From CAYLJJ01 sp964384025 (lineage in GTDB: Bacteria; Myxococcota_A; Bradymonadia; UBA7976; UBA1532): DNA of 64,000 nucleotides. The notes under the pieces are model-generated. The model ran no database searches, was not told the origin of the DNA, and worked only from the letters and a program-made list of their open reading frames with translations. The stretch covers positions 1-64,000 of the forward strand of contig CAYLJJ010000004.1 of assembly GCA_964384025.1 (NCBI GenBank), given 5' to 3'. The position numbers were made by a program, and so were the translations under genes. Each line of letters opens with the position of its first letter. The first letter of the stretch is position 1. Below are positions 48,958 to 57,524 of this stretch, in pieces.

Positions 48958-51315
48958 ATGAAGCTGATCTTGATCGCCGCTGATTATGAAGAAAACCTGG
49001 GCATCGGCCTGATCGCTGCTGCGGTCTTAGAGGCGGGACATTCAGTCCAGGTCCTCCCTTATAATAACCGAGGAGAAACGCAAACTCTGTTAAAAGCAGC
49101 CTTGAAGGCTCAGCCAAACTTCATCGGCTTGAGTATGCAGTTCCAACATCGTGGAGAGGAGTTTCTTGAGCTGGCCAAGCAGCTCCGAGAGCGCGGCTTT
49201 AAGGGGCATCTCAGCGGTGGAGGGCAGTTCGCCAGCTTGGCTTGGGAGGCGCTCTTGGATGAAGAGAGCCCCTTTGACTCTCTTGTCCTCCATGAGGGGG
49301 AGCGCAGCGTGGTGGAGCTGCTTGAGGCCTTAGAGGAGCAACGCTCCCTAGATGAGCTGCCCGGCCTCGCTTTGCCGAGGCCCGCGCGACGCAGCCCTGG
49401 GCGCCCCATTGAATCTGATCTGGACGCCCTACCTAGACCGTTCCGCTATCGGAAGCACAGCAAGCATCTGGGTGTGGACTTTATCCCCGTCATGGGCAGC
49501 CGAGGCTGCTGGGGGCGCTGTAGCTTCTGCTCAATCAGCTCCTTCCATCGCGCCGCTCGCTGCCAGGGCGGTGGAGCCATCTGGAGAGAGCGCAGCGTCG
49601 AGAACATCGCTGATGAGATCGCTGAGCTTTGGCACAAAGGCTCAGGGCGAGCGATCTTCTGCTTCCACGATGACACCCTCCTGCGACCTCGCCCTCAGGA
49701 GAGCCAAGCGCGGCTCTCAGCCCTCAGAGCTGCTTTGGATATACGTGGGGTTGGCCCTGAAGTGGCGCTGGTGGGCAAATGCCGCCCCGACAACCTCAGC
49801 CTCTCCCTCGCCTTGGAGCTGAGAAAACTGGGGATGATCCGTCTCTATGTAGGCGTAGAGAACAGCTCAAAGGCAGGCGCTGCTCATCTGGCTCGTAGCT
49901 CTCAAACCGCCCAGGTAGATCAGGCTCTCAGTGCCTGTCGAGAGGCGGGGATCTTTGTCTGTTACAACCTCCTGATCTTTGAGCCAGAGACTCAGCTCTC
50001 GGATGTTCAGGAGAATATCGACTTTATCCGCAGGCAGGCTGAGCACCCCATCAACTTCTGCCGGGCTGAGCCCTACTCTGGAACTCCGATGTATGCACAG
50101 CTCAAGGCTCAAGGGCGCTTGAGAGGCAGCCATCTGGCCTGGAACTATCGCATCTCAGATGCGCGCAGCGAGCTGCTCTTCCGCATCACCAGCGCGGCTT
50201 TTCGGCAACGCAACTTCGACACCAACGGGGTCGCCAACCGCTATATGGGTCTGGGCTACGCTCAGCAGGTAGCGGAGTTTTTCTTTCCAGATCCAGAGGG
50301 GCGATTGCCCACGCTGAGACAGCGAAGCCAAGCCCTGACGCAGGCCATCTCCTTAGAGACTGCGGATTTCCTAGAGGAGGCCCTGCGCTTTGTTCAGGGG
50401 ATCCCTCTTCACAATGAGGAGCGCATCGTCCGCTTTAGTGCCGATCTTGGGCTGCGCATCGCCAAGGCTGATCGTCTCCGTCATCAGGAGCTGGATGCCC
50501 TCTATGGAGCCCTGCAAGGCTTTGTCGCAGAGGCCAAACGCCCCTCTCTGCTGCCCAGCCTGCGTAAGCTAGCGCGACCCCTGGCCCTGAGCGCCAGCCT
50601 CCTGGGCGCGGTCGCTTGTGATCCTGTAGATCCAGCCCCCTCAGACATGCAGACCGATGATGCTGAGCAGCAAGATGAAGGGCTTCAGGATCACTGGGTC
50701 GTAGATCCTCTACCACCCGATGTGATGGTCGTAGATCCTCCGCCACCAGACGCGATGGTCATAGATCCTGCACCACAGGATGCTTGGATTGTAGATCCTC
50801 CACCGATAGACGCGATGGTTGTCGATCCTCCACCGCCCGATGCTTGGATTGTAGATCCTCCACCGCCAGACGCGATGGTCGCAGATCCCGCACCACAGGA
50901 TGCTTGGATCGTAGATCCTCCACCGCCCGATGCTTGGATCGTAGATCCTCCACCGGTAGACGCGATGGTTGTAGATCCTCTCCCTCCAGACGCTGGAGTC
51001 TCTCCCAAGGAGGGAGCTGAGGCCCCCATTGATCAATGGCGAGAGAGCAGCAATCAACACTTCAGGAGCCGTGACCTGCCCCTCTTTGCGCCTCCCAGAG
51101 CAGAGATCAAGGGGGAGCGAGAGGGGGAGTCTCTGCGTCTGTTTTTAAAGACTCAGGGGGCTGTCTCTACGACATGGAGGGGAGAGGGAAGGATTGAGGG
51201 GGATGGGCTTGAGATCTCCTGGTGGCCAGAGCACCCAGATGATCAGATCCGGGTGGCGATCCGCAGCACAGGAGGCGTCATGATAAAAGCTCATAGGGCC
51301 CGTGACTTTGAGTAG
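48958..51315 (+). CDS. B12-binding-type radical SAM protein fused to a lipobox and decapeptide repeats
   Basis: Residues 1-150 resemble a cobalamin-binding domain (NLGIGLIAAAVLEAGHSVQV, FIGLSMQF), without the DxHxxG histidine motif. Residues about 175-400 are a radical SAM core with C184-x3-C188-x2-C191 (GCWGRCSFCS) and a FCFHDDTLL strand. A helical region follows to about 535. Then RKLARPLALSASLLGAVACD, residues about 536-555, reads exactly like a lipoprotein signal with Cys C554, followed by an acidic linker, ten 10-residue repeats of the type VVDPPPPDAM (581-680) and a final beta-rich domain (about 700-785). No ATG, GTG or TTG in frame lies near the signal, so the fusion seems real. RBS AGGAG lies 6 bases before ATG 48958. 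Radical SAM class firm, substrate unknown. Confidence 0.85.
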   Translation: MKLILIAADYEENLGIGLIAAAVLEAGHSVQVLPYNNRGETQTLLKAALKAQPNFIGLSMQFQHRGEEFLELAKQLRERGFKGHLSGGGQFASLAWEALLDEESPFDSLVLHEGERSVVELLEALEEQRSLDELPGLALPRPARRSPGRPIESDLDALPRPFRYRKHSKHLGVDFIPVMGSRGCWGRCSFCSISSFHRAARCQGGGAIWRERSVENIADEIAELWHKGSGRAIFCFHDDTLLRPRPQESQARLSALRAALDIRGVGPEVALVGKCRPDNLSLSLALELRKLGMIRLYVGVENSSKAGAAHLARSSQTAQVDQALSACREAGIFVCYNLLIFEPETQLSDVQENIDFIRRQAEHPINFCRAEPYSGTPMYAQLKAQGRLRGSHLAWNYRISDARSELLFRITSAAFRQRNFDTNGVANRYMGLGYAQQVAEFFFPDPEGRLPTLRQRSQALTQAISLETADFLEEALRFVQGIPLHNEERIVRFSADLGLRIAKADRLRHQELDALYGALQGFVAEAKRPSLLPSLRKLARPLALSASLLGAVACDPVDPAPSDMQTDDAEQQDEGLQDHWVVDPLPPDVMVVDPPPPDAMVIDPAPQDAWIVDPPPIDAMVVDPPPPDAWIVDPPPPDAMVADPAPQDAWIVDPPPPDAWIVDPPPVDAMVVDPLPPDAGVSPKEGAEAPIDQWRESSNQHFRSRDLPLFAPPRAEIKGEREGESLRLFLKTQGAVSTTWRGEGRIEGDGLEISWWPEHPDDQIRVAIRSTGGVMIKAHRARDFE
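50698..50997. repeat. Ten 30-bp tandem repeats coding VVDPPPPDAM-type decapeptides
   Basis: Exactly ten units of 30 bases, all in frame. Units vary in the order VVDPLPPDVM, VVDPPPPDAM, VIDPAPQDAW, IVDPPPIDAM, VVDPPPPDAW, IVDPPPPDAM, VADPAPQDAW, IVDPPPPDAW, IVDPPPVDAM, VVDPLPPDAG. Asp-Pro and one Asp plus a hydrophobic residue are fixed. Met/Trp alternation suggests larger blocks of two or three units were duplicated. Confidence 0.95.
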
Positions 51316-51368
51316 CTCTGGTTCGCAAACTCTGCCAGATTGTACCCGCAAAAGGCCAAGGAGCGTTT

Positions 51369-52283
51369 ATGGTGGGTCTGCAACCTGGAGCCATTCTCAA
51401 GGGATCACAGCACTCCTACCGCATCGAACGTGAGCTGGGACGAGGTGGATTTGGAGTTACATATCTAGCCATCCGTGAGGCAGATAGACTTCAGGTGGCT
51501 CTTAAACAGCTTCATATCAGCCGCACCGAAGAGTATAAGAGCATCGAACTCTTCAAACGTGAGATCGCGGTCCTCCGCAGGCTCACACATCCACGTATCC
51601 CCAACTATATCGATGATCTTATTCATGAAGGCTTTGTGTTGGTGCAGGAGTATATCGCTGGATATGAGCTCTCGCGAGTAGTGCGGGGAGAGTTCTCTGT
51701 GAACGGAGAGCAGCTCATCTTATGGCTCTATCAAATATTAGAGGTGCTTAACTACCTACACAGCCTGACTCCACCCGTGCTCCATCGTGATATTACACCA
51801 AAGAACATCATCATTAAGGATGATGGTGTGGCATACCTTGTTGACTTTGGGACCGTGAGAGTGGGGCTCCCTGAGACGATGGATTCAACCACAGCGGGGA
51901 GCTTTGGATATGCTCCGATGGAGCAGTTTCGAAGCAGGGCTTACCAGGGGAGTGATCTATACAGCTTAGCGATGACTATCCTCGCTGTAGCCACAGGAAG
52001 AGAGCCGGTGGATATGCCTTTTGAAGGTACCCGGATCGATATACACAAGTGCCTCAGGGGCATTCGACTCGATGCTCGCCTAAGCTTGCTTTTAGAGCCT
52101 ATGCTTGAGCCCGATCCAGAACAGCGCCTGAGTGAGGCTGGCCGCGCCCTAAAACAGCTGCGACCGCTCTTGGAGGTTGCTCCTGTCCCCGCTGAAGGGC
52201 TCGCTACAACCTCTGTTGGTCATCATGTAGGAGGTGTTGATGACTCGATCCTCGAAATGTGGCCACCATGCTTATGGATGTAG
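51369..52283 (+). CDS. Ser/Thr protein kinase with HRDITPKN loop
   Basis: Hanks-type kinase of 304 residues without a membrane helix. Glycine loop LGRGGFGVTYLA, VALKQL lysine, LHRDITPKNIIIKDDG (Thr where most have Lys after HRDx), DFGTVRVG and an activation end TTAGSFGYAPMEQF. SDLYSLAMTILAVATGREP is the C-lobe Asp region. The Thr substitution is seen in some bacterial kinases and does not by itself abolish activity. RBS AAGGAG lies 6 bases before ATG. The end overlaps the next gene by 25 bases in another frame; in relatives the two might be one protein or the overlap may hide an indel (see findings). Confidence 0.88.
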   Translation: MVGLQPGAILKGSQHSYRIERELGRGGFGVTYLAIREADRLQVALKQLHISRTEEYKSIELFKREIAVLRRLTHPRIPNYIDDLIHEGFVLVQEYIAGYELSRVVRGEFSVNGEQLILWLYQILEVLNYLHSLTPPVLHRDITPKNIIIKDDGVAYLVDFGTVRVGLPETMDSTTAGSFGYAPMEQFRSRAYQGSDLYSLAMTILAVATGREPVDMPFEGTRIDIHKCLRGIRLDARLSLLLEPMLEPDPEQRLSEAGRALKQLRPLLEVAPVPAEGLATTSVGHHVGGVDDSILEMWPPCLWM

Positions 52284-53848
52284 GAGCGATGGATGCTGCG
52301 ATCGCTCAGCACAGGCTGAATTCAGAGGTGGATGAGGTACCGATCTCGACAGCAAATACAGAGCCGGTTTCTCAAAGCGCGACCGGCCCTGATTCTCTAC
52401 ACCCCGATGTTCGCCAAGAAGCGGTAGGGTTTCTCTCAGAGCAAAGCGCGGAGGACCTCGATGTTTTTGAGGAGGAGCGAGCTGCCCCCGCTTGGCTCAA
52501 GCTGCGCGAGCTTGAGAGCTCCTTGGCGGTCGGCGACACCTGGAGCGCGCCGCCTCTGCCCACCAAGCCGATAGAGCATTTCGCGATCAGCGATGATGGA
52601 CAGCGCGTCCTTCTGGTCGGCTATGATGCCTATTTTGTTATCCGAACCGCAGACTTGCAGATCGAGCGTGCGATCTATACAGAGGTCCTCGATCGTCATG
52701 GCAGCTTCAGCCCGAATGGAGCTTTTCTCGCTGTGATGGATACCTACCAAAACAGCCTCGAAGTACACGATCTGAGTTACCCATATGATGACCCCCGCGC
52801 GATGATCAAGCGCAACATCGATGGGATCGATTTTGACGCGGATAGAACCTATGTGGCTATAGATCCAACAGGGAAGATGGTCGCTTTCGCTTGTGAAAAG
52901 TATCAAATCGAACTCCCCAGCAAGCCACCGGAGGAGCTCCCGATCGCTTGGCTCGAAGAGAGCGCCAGAGAATTGCTCACCCGCATCCCAGCTGAGCGCG
53001 AGGTCCTGTTTGATGAGCAGATCGCGCAGATGGATCGCAACACCTTGGAGTGGTTTCGCTTGTGGAAGGCGGACAAGGAAGAGGCTCAAGCCAAACGTGA
53101 TCGTGGCGAGCCGGAAGCGCTTGAACCCTATGTGTTGCTCGCTCCTGAAGATGGAAGTTGGAATTTCCCATTTCATGGTTGGAAAGTCGAGGCGGGAGAG
53201 TCTGTAGAAGCAGGACAACTGTTGGCCAACAGTGCCCATGCCGAAATAAAGGCTCCATGTGATGGTCGGCTACTACGCATTTTGATCCAAGAGCATACTT
53301 GGCCTGAGCCTGGGCAGCGTTTGGCGAAGTTTGAACTGGATCCCCTCGACGCTGTTAGGCGGGGCTTGAATGTTGCTGAGAAAGATCGTATGGAGCCCGT
53401 CTTAGTCATTCCTCCTCAAAATGCAAGGCATGGTTTTCATAAATGGCTTGTTGATACAGGCGATTTTGTAAGACGAGATCAGGCTCTCAACAAACCTCGC
53501 CATGGTGATGAGCCGATTAGGTCTCCATGCGATGGCGTAATTATCCAGCGCTATGCTCACAGAATCCAAATGAAAGATGATGCTCATCTCTTCCTAATTC
53601 AGCCACTGGATTCTCTACCTCCTGAGATTCTTCCTTTAGAAACGAAGACAGATAAAAAAACAAAGGATGATGTATCATCTTCTCTTATAAGACTCCATAA
53701 AAAAATTCGATATATTATCGCAGCAGTAGCCTTCTCACTGTTTATATTTTTACGTATTGTTCCAGAGTTTTTCCCTGATGGTATTGCAATATTCTTGTAT
53801 ATATCATCTGTCTTGCTCATCTATTGGTCTTTGATCTTCAAAAAATGA
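52259..53848 (+). CDS. Membrane protein with beta-propeller-like and two lipoyl-fold domains
   Basis: Not a named family that I recognise. Residues about 95-215 show WD40/YVTN-like strands (IEHFAISDDGQRVLLVGYDA, SFSPNGAFLAVMDTYQNSLE, YVAIDPTGKMVAFACEKYQ). Around residues 295-360 and 378-445 are two barrel-sandwich (biotinyl/lipoyl-like) domains: GWKVEAGESVEAGQLLAN ... AEIKAPCDGRLLRI, and LVDTGDFVRRDQALNK ... IRSPCDGVIIQR; neither has the modified-lysine MKM motif. Two membrane helices end the protein (IIAAVAFSLFIFLRIV, FLYISSVLLIYW). Start codon unclear: GTG 52259, ATG 52268, 52274 or 52289 are possible; an upstream ATG 52240 behind GGAGGTG is in another frame. Probably works with the upstream kinase. 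Confidence 0.62.
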   Translation: MATMLMDVGAMDAAIAQHRLNSEVDEVPISTANTEPVSQSATGPDSLHPDVRQEAVGFLSEQSAEDLDVFEEERAAPAWLKLRELESSLAVGDTWSAPPLPTKPIEHFAISDDGQRVLLVGYDAYFVIRTADLQIERAIYTEVLDRHGSFSPNGAFLAVMDTYQNSLEVHDLSYPYDDPRAMIKRNIDGIDFDADRTYVAIDPTGKMVAFACEKYQIELPSKPPEELPIAWLEESARELLTRIPAEREVLFDEQIAQMDRNTLEWFRLWKADKEEAQAKRDRGEPEALEPYVLLAPEDGSWNFPFHGWKVEAGESVEAGQLLANSAHAEIKAPCDGRLLRILIQEHTWPEPGQRLAKFELDPLDAVRRGLNVAEKDRMEPVLVIPPQNARHGFHKWLVDTGDFVRRDQALNKPRHGDEPIRSPCDGVIIQRYAHRIQMKDDAHLFLIQPLDSLPPEILPLETKTDKKTKDDVSSSLIRLHKKIRYIIAAVAFSLFIFLRIVPEFFPDGIAIFLYISSVLLIYWSLIFKK

Positions 53849-53979
53849 TGAGCGATCCCCTATGGCTTGGGGGCCATCAAGCAGAACTCATAGGCGCTTC
53901 ACAAAATTGTGGCATCCTCAATCAAGCACTTGCATGATAACTCCAAACCGCCCGGATGGGCCCTCACCATGGAGAGATC

Positions 53980-55764
53980 ATGAGTCTAGGTTTACAAGAT
54001 CGTCGCGACGCTGAGTTCCTCGCCAAGGAGGTCTTTGATCTCCCCAGGCTCTTTAAGATGGAGCACTTCGAGGATCAGGACTGGGAGACCTTTGAGATGA
54101 TCATGGACTCAGCCACCAAGCTGGCTGAGGAGGTGCTCCTACCCACCAACAAGGAGGGGGATCGCGAGGGCTTTAAGTTTGAGGATGGAGCGGTCACCAC
54201 CCCAGAGAGCTATAAGAAGGCATATAAGCAGTATGTCAACGGTGGCTGGATCGCCCTCGCTGAGCCTGAGGAGATGGAGGGCTCCAATCTACCTAGATCT
54301 CTGGCGGTGATGGCTCAGTCTCCCCTCATCGGCGCCAACGTCGCCTTCTACATCATGCCAGGTCTGGGTCATGGCGCCGCCGATCTAGTGCACCATGTGG
54401 GCACCAAAGCTCAGAAGAAGCGCTATATCACCAAGCTGATGACCGGCAAGTGGGCAGGCACCATGTGCCTCACTGAGTCAGACGCAGGCAGCGATGTAGG
54501 CGCCCTGACCACCACCGCCAAGCAGCAGGAGGATGGGACTTGGCATATCACCGGGAATAAGATCTTCATCTCCTGGGGTGAGCACGACCTCACTAAGAAT
54601 ATCGTCTATCCGGTCCTTGCTCGTGTCGAGGGTGATCCCGCTGGGACCCGAGGCATCTCCCTCTTCATGGTCAACAAGTACCACCTCAACAAGAAGAACC
54701 GTCTGGGGGCGCGTAACGGCGTCAAGTGTATCGGCGTAGAGCATAAGATGGGCATCCACAGCTCTCCCACCTGTACCCTCGCCTTTGGCGAGGATGAGCC
54801 CGCCGTCGGCGAGCTGATCGGGGAGCGTTGTCGAGGGATGTCGGCGATGTTCAAGATGATGAACTCGGCGCGGCTGATGGTGGGGCTCCAGGCCCTGGGG
54901 GTCTCTGAGGCCAGCTATCGTTACGCCCTTCAGTACGCTCAGGAGCGTGTTCAGGGTGTGGCCCCCAAGGATCTAAGGAACCCCAAGGCCAAGAAGGTCG
55001 CGATCATCAAGCACCCCGATGTACGACGTATGCTTCTTGATATGAAGAGCATCGTTGAGGGCACCCGTGCCCTGCTCAGCTACACCGCTCTTCAGCAAGA
55101 TCTGGTGGCCTGTGGAGAGGAGCCTGAGCGCAACGCTGCGATGACCGATCTCCTGATCCCTCTTTGCAAGGGCTATGCGACTGAGGTCTGCTACCAAGTG
55201 GCCTCTGAAGCGATCATGATCCTGGGTGGACATGGCTACCTGGCTGATCATCCCCCTGAGCAGAACCTCCGCGATATGGTCATCGCTCGGCTCTATGAGG
55301 GCACCACAGGCATCCAGGCGATGGATCTGGTGGGTCGCAAGCTGGGTATGGCCAAGGGCACGGTCTTGATGGATCTCTTGGGGCGTATGACCGCCACCAT
55401 CGGGCAGGCCAAGGAGGCGGGCTTAGAGGCCCTGGCTGAGCCTGTTGAGAGGATGCGTGATCAGATCGGCTTCGCGGCCAAGAAGATGGGCGGTTATTTC
55501 ATAAAGGGTGACATCAACGCCCCCTTCCTTCAGGCAACCCCCATGATGATGATCACAGGCGACGCGGTCCTCGCTTGGCTGCACCTCTGGATGGCCACCA
55601 CCGCTCAGAAAGTAGAGAAGCAGAGCAGCTTCCATAAGGCCAAGATCGTCACCGCTCGCCACTTTATCTCTCAGGCCCAGGGCCGCGTCGCCGCAGGTGT
55701 GGCCAAGATCCAGGCCAATGATCAGGCCCCGATGGAGCTGAGCTTTGAGGGAGAGGAGCTCTAG
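53980..55764 (+). CDS. Acyl-CoA dehydrogenase, C-terminally extended type
   Basis: FAD enzyme oxidising acyl-CoA to enoyl-CoA. Signatures: MCLTESDAGSDVGALTTTAK (FAD-binding loop), HITGNKIFISWGEHDL, MGIHSSPTCTLAF and IMILGGHGYLADHPPEQNLRD, and the catalytic Glu region IARLYEGTTGIQAMDLVGRK. About 100 extra residues at the C-terminus (from GMAKGTVLMDLL) and the total of 594 place it with the longer acyl-CoA dehydrogenases such as DmdC-like or long-chain types. ATG 53980, with GGAGAG just upstream, is chosen; the frame opens at 53956. Stands alone between a kinase cluster and a convergent kinase. Confidence 0.92.
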   Translation: MSLGLQDRRDAEFLAKEVFDLPRLFKMEHFEDQDWETFEMIMDSATKLAEEVLLPTNKEGDREGFKFEDGAVTTPESYKKAYKQYVNGGWIALAEPEEMEGSNLPRSLAVMAQSPLIGANVAFYIMPGLGHGAADLVHHVGTKAQKKRYITKLMTGKWAGTMCLTESDAGSDVGALTTTAKQQEDGTWHITGNKIFISWGEHDLTKNIVYPVLARVEGDPAGTRGISLFMVNKYHLNKKNRLGARNGVKCIGVEHKMGIHSSPTCTLAFGEDEPAVGELIGERCRGMSAMFKMMNSARLMVGLQALGVSEASYRYALQYAQERVQGVAPKDLRNPKAKKVAIIKHPDVRRMLLDMKSIVEGTRALLSYTALQQDLVACGEEPERNAAMTDLLIPLCKGYATEVCYQVASEAIMILGGHGYLADHPPEQNLRDMVIARLYEGTTGIQAMDLVGRKLGMAKGTVLMDLLGRMTATIGQAKEAGLEALAEPVERMRDQIGFAAKKMGGYFIKGDINAPFLQATPMMMITGDAVLAWLHLWMATTAQKVEKQSSFHKAKIVTARHFISQAQGRVAAGVAKIQANDQAPMELSFEGEEL

Positions 55765-55838
55765 GTCCAGTTGACCTTTGCAGATCCTGCCCCAATCGAA
55801 GATCCTCGTTCTGAGCGATCCTCAATCCTCAACAGAAC

Positions 55839-57047
55839 CTAACCCAAGAGTTTAAGCAGCCAAGAAGCCAGGAGGAAGCTGCTGAGTATGCCTCCCAGAA
55901 AGGCTGCAGGGGCAGCCCAAGCGAGGGGAGGAGAAGGAGAAGGAGTCCTGGGCGGAGGTGAGGGCTCGGAGATGATCTCCAGTTGAGCCTGAGGGGGAGA
56001 GCTGGGGCTGGGAGAGCTTTTGAGTTCCTCTCCGGGTTGGGACGGATCCGCCAACAGCTCAGAGGGATCACCGTGAATCTCCATCTGCTCCATCGCTAGG
56101 AGCATGGTACGCGCGTCTGGGAAGCGGTGAGCAGGATCTGGCGCCAGCGCCCTCAGCAGGAGCTGAGCGTAGGCTTTAGGGATCTGTTCCCCCAGAGCGC
56201 TGAAGCGGATGGAGGGCAGCTCACGTTGGGCGTTTTCCTGCAACAGAGCCTCATAATCATTGGCGATAAAAAGACGGCGAGCCATGAGGACCTCAACAAG
56301 GACCACAGCCAAGCCATAGAGATCTGCGGGGGGACCTATCTCTAGACCCTGGATCTGCTCAGGGCTCATATAACTGGGAGAACCCACCAAGACTCCGTTG
56401 GCGGTGAGTGGCCTTGAGCCCTGGGCGCAGTCCAGTTCAGCAGCCTCGCTCTTCACCACTCCAAAGTCCAGGATCCGCGCGATAAAGGCTGCTCGGTTCC
56501 CTGTAAACATGATGTTGTCATGCTTAAGATCTCGATGAATCAAGCCCGCATCGTGAGCTGCGGCCAAGCCCTTGAGGAGTTGTCGAGCCAGAGCTTGGCT
56601 CTCCTCTAAGTTGAAGGCACCGTTGCGGTTGACCTCATCTCTTAAGGTCCAGCCCTCTACATGCTCCATCACGTACCAGAGCCGACGATCTGACTCAAAG
56701 CCAAAGTCCAAAAGCTTGACCACATAGGGGCTCTCGATAGAGGCCAGGGCTTCAACCTCGCGTATAAAGCGAGCCCTGAGGGAAGGGTGCTGGCTGTACT
56801 GCTCCAAGAGGAACTTGATCGCGACCTCCTCCCCACGCAGCTCATCCCAAGCGGAGTAGACCACACCCATCCCTCCAACCCCCAAGCGACGAGTGATGCC
56901 ATAGCGCTCGGCGATGTGCTCTCCCAGATAGGCGTCTCGTCCCAACTCTTTCAGAGTACGATGGCTGACCATATAGGCTCCATCCTGCTCACAGCGGCGG
57001 CCTCGTCCAGGAAGACGACACCGGGGACAGATAAGAGCAGGTTTCAT
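55839..57047 (-). CDS. Zinc-ribbon Ser/Thr kinase with C-terminal membrane anchor
   Basis: N-terminal Cys motif CPRCRLPGRGRRCEQDG, a degenerate zinc ribbon with three cysteines. Kinase domain: GVGGMGVVYSAWD, VAIKFL, LIHRDLKHDNIMFTG (His where Pro is usual in HRDLKPxN), ILDFGVVK and GSPSYMSPEQI, then DLYGLAVVLVEVL. A Ser/Pro-rich linker (about 330-375) precedes a single membrane helix (about 378-400), so the kinase faces the cytoplasm with almost nothing outside. Active-site residues for catalysis are intact. Divergent from a PilZ gene. Confidence 0.88.
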   Translation of the reverse strand: MKPALICPRCRLPGRGRRCEQDGAYMVSHRTLKELGRDAYLGEHIAERYGITRRLGVGGMGVVYSAWDELRGEEVAIKFLLEQYSQHPSLRARFIREVEALASIESPYVVKLLDFGFESDRRLWYVMEHVEGWTLRDEVNRNGAFNLEESQALARQLLKGLAAAHDAGLIHRDLKHDNIMFTGNRAAFIARILDFGVVKSEAAELDCAQGSRPLTANGVLVGSPSYMSPEQIQGLEIGPPADLYGLAVVLVEVLMARRLFIANDYEALLQENAQRELPSIRFSALGEQIPKAYAQLLLRALAPDPAHRFPDARTMLLAMEQMEIHGDPSELLADPSQPGEELKSSPSPSSPPQAQLEIISEPSPPPRTPSPSPPLAWAAPAAFLGGILSSFLLASWLLKLLG

Positions 57048-57215
57048 AAGCGCTCCAGATCTCTTTTAAGAAGCATCGGTCCAGAAATTTCAAAGTTTAG
57101 GTTGTGCTTTCAAGGGTCCTGAGGAGAGCTGCTCTCTTTGCAGAAGAGCGTTCTTGCTCAAACAGAAGCTCTGGGTGGACGATAGAGGCTCCTATCTATA
57201 GATTTTGGAGCTGTG

Positions 57216-57524
57216 ATGCTGACTCAGCAACGCCTTGGTCGATTTGAAGCGGAGTTGGACTTAGAGATCGAGTGGGGAGGAGCTCACTATCAAGGGCGCT
57301 CCCGGAACATCAGCCTGGGCGGAATGTTTATACTCTCCGATATCGATGTCGCCTTTGATGATCTGATCTCAATCGAGTTTCAGATCCTCAAACCCAAACA
57401 TAAGCTGCGGTTGGAGGCTAAGGTTCGCTGGAACAGTCAGGAGGGTTTTGGGGTGGCCTTTGAGGCTCTAAAGCCTGTCGATGTCGGGGCGCTACAACGC
57501 TACTTTAGCTCCGGCGGGTCCTAA
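57216..57524 (+). CDS. PilZ-domain protein
   Basis: Single PilZ domain of about 100 residues, the c-di-GMP-binding fold. The second motif is clear, RSRNISLGGMFILSDID (D/N-x-S-x-x-G). The first motif, normally RxxxR, is replaced by QQRLGRFE, so RxxR, and binding to c-di-GMP may be weak or altered. Later strands: ISIEFQILKP, LRLEAKVRWN and GFGVAFEAL. ATG 57216, five bases after GGAG, is preferred to GTG 57213. The last 20 bases overlap the convergent MopE-type gene. Diverges from a kinase. Confidence 0.85.
   Translation: MLTQQRLGRFEAELDLEIEWGGAHYQGRSRNISLGGMFILSDIDVAFDDLISIEFQILKPKHKLRLEAKVRWNSQEGFGVAFEALKPVDVGALQRYFSSGGS

Noticed and set aside
50698..50997. CRISPR-like regular spacing
   Set aside because: Units are contiguous without spacers and are in-frame coding sequence. 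The 24-bp repeats at 2944-3100 and the 9-bp repeats at 1-70 are rejected for the same reason.
50691..51060. Minus-strand frames with Gly/Ser repeats opposite the radical SAM tail
   Set aside because: They are shadows of the 30-bp repeats; the plus-strand frame continues a clear enzyme.
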